DNA of 46,444 nt from positions 1-46,444 of the forward strand of contig DRFI01000019.1 of NCBI GenBank assembly GCA_011050675.1, given 5' to 3'. Shown here in pieces: positions 46,243-46,444 of the stretch. The stretch is from Maribacter sp. (GTDB taxonomy: Bacteria > Bacteroidota > Bacteroidia > Flavobacteriales > Flavobacteriaceae). The notes beneath the pieces were generated by a model, which ran no database searches, was not told the DNA's origin, and saw only the letters and a program-made list of their open reading frames with translations. The position numbers and the translations under genes are program-made. Position 1 is the first letter of the stretch. Each line of letters opens with the position of its first letter.

Positions 46243-46444
46243 GACTGTTTATATTTTGGATAATACCATAGTAAGCGGCAGCCTTGATCTTGCGTGGATC
46301 AATAAAAGATACATTCTGATATTTGGCAACCTGAGCCATTTCTTTGTTTCGTTGCGGTTTGGTATCTATTTGGAAGCCTTTTAATTCCCTTTCCTTGATC
46401 CTGATCCTGTTATTTAAAAACAGATTCCCGGTAAGTGCCATATC
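46229..46444 (-). CDS. 3' part of the tail-assembly-type gene that crosses the junction
   Basis: This frame continues the gene at 1-442 after the ends are joined (46444 repeats base 145) and ends at 46229. It is 14 nt into the tape measure gene, so the two overlap. The final residues read ALTGNLFLNNRIRIKEREL, then a basic segment to INSHGDN. Confidence 0.65.
   Translation of the reverse strand, partial: DMALTGNLFLNNRIRIKERELKGFQIDTKPQRNKEMAQVAKYQNVSFIDPRKIKAAAYYGIIQNINSHGDN
46300..46444. repeat. Terminal direct repeat, right copy
   Basis: Identical to 1-145. See the left copy: it shows that one full genome unit is present. Confidence 0.95.

Noticed and set aside
1..46444. Temperate lifestyle
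   Set aside because: No integrase, excisionase, attachment site or clear CI-type repressor is visible; the dyad operators alone do not show lysogeny.

Overview
The window is an essentially complete tailed-phage genome. Bases 1-145 and 46300-46444 are identical, so one 46,299-bp unit is present and can be closed into a circle. The gene set is that of a siphovirus: small and large terminase, portal, scaffold, major capsid protein, neck proteins, major tail protein, a 962-residue tape measure, distal tail proteins and a 1,305-residue fibre. The host is most likely a member of the Bacteroidota. Promoters have the form TTTG-N20-TAnnTTTG, start codons rarely have a Shine-Dalgarno sequence, DNA is AT-rich, and several small proteins resemble families I know from Bacteroidota phages. 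I saw no integrase, DNA polymerase, tRNA or CRISPR array.

Layout: almost everything is on the minus strand and reads from about 32.18 kb down to 1, then across the closed ends from 46.3 kb down to 34.9 kb. Early genes come first: a muramidase and overlapping spanin-like genes (29.6-31.5 kb), a duplicated Ala/Asp/Tyr-rich gene pair (27.3-28.9 kb), a recombination and replication block (20.0-26.5 kb: ERF annealing protein, YqaJ exonuclease, DnaA domain-IV protein, initiator-like protein, DnaC-like loader) and many small accessory genes (9.2-20 kb). Packaging genes lie at 13.3-15.7 kb. Head and tail genes run from 9.2 kb to 1 and continue at 46.3-36 kb. Holin-like and PAS-domain membrane proteins are at 34.9-36 kb. 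A short plus-strand cluster (32.2-35.0 kb) encodes a nucleotide pyrophosphohydrolase, a DUF1064 nuclease, a Dam-type methylase, a holin-like protein, an HEAxH protein and another nuclease-like protein.

The most unusual content is regulatory. (1) Eight promoters in the 11-34 kb region carry the same dyad, TACAAA-N5-TTTGTA, between the -33 and -7 boxes, which suggests one repressor-controlled regulon. (2) The capsid gene has a 5' leader with four copies of GCGGTAGC. A roughly 70-nt promoter-terminator unit at 12.87-12.95 kb encodes an RNA whose 5' end carries the complement, GGCTACCGCT, so a phage small RNA that base-pairs with the capsid mRNA is possible. (3) Three leaders (12.65-12.84, 22.15-22.26 and 23.68-23.81 kb) can fold with the extreme 5' end paired to the segment just before the start codon. 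Two of these share a 24-bp promoter repeat and a possible pseudoknot. Two more promoter-terminator units could encode small RNAs at 18.6 and 34.3 kb.

Signs of rearrangement include the duplicated 0.6-kb unit, a fusion of a replication-protein N-terminus to a phosphoribosyltransferase C-terminus, a HicB-like remnant, a YopX 5' remnant, and an IS1595-type zinc-ribbon/HTH protein without a transposase catalytic domain. All functions are read from sequence motifs and gene order; no database search was run.
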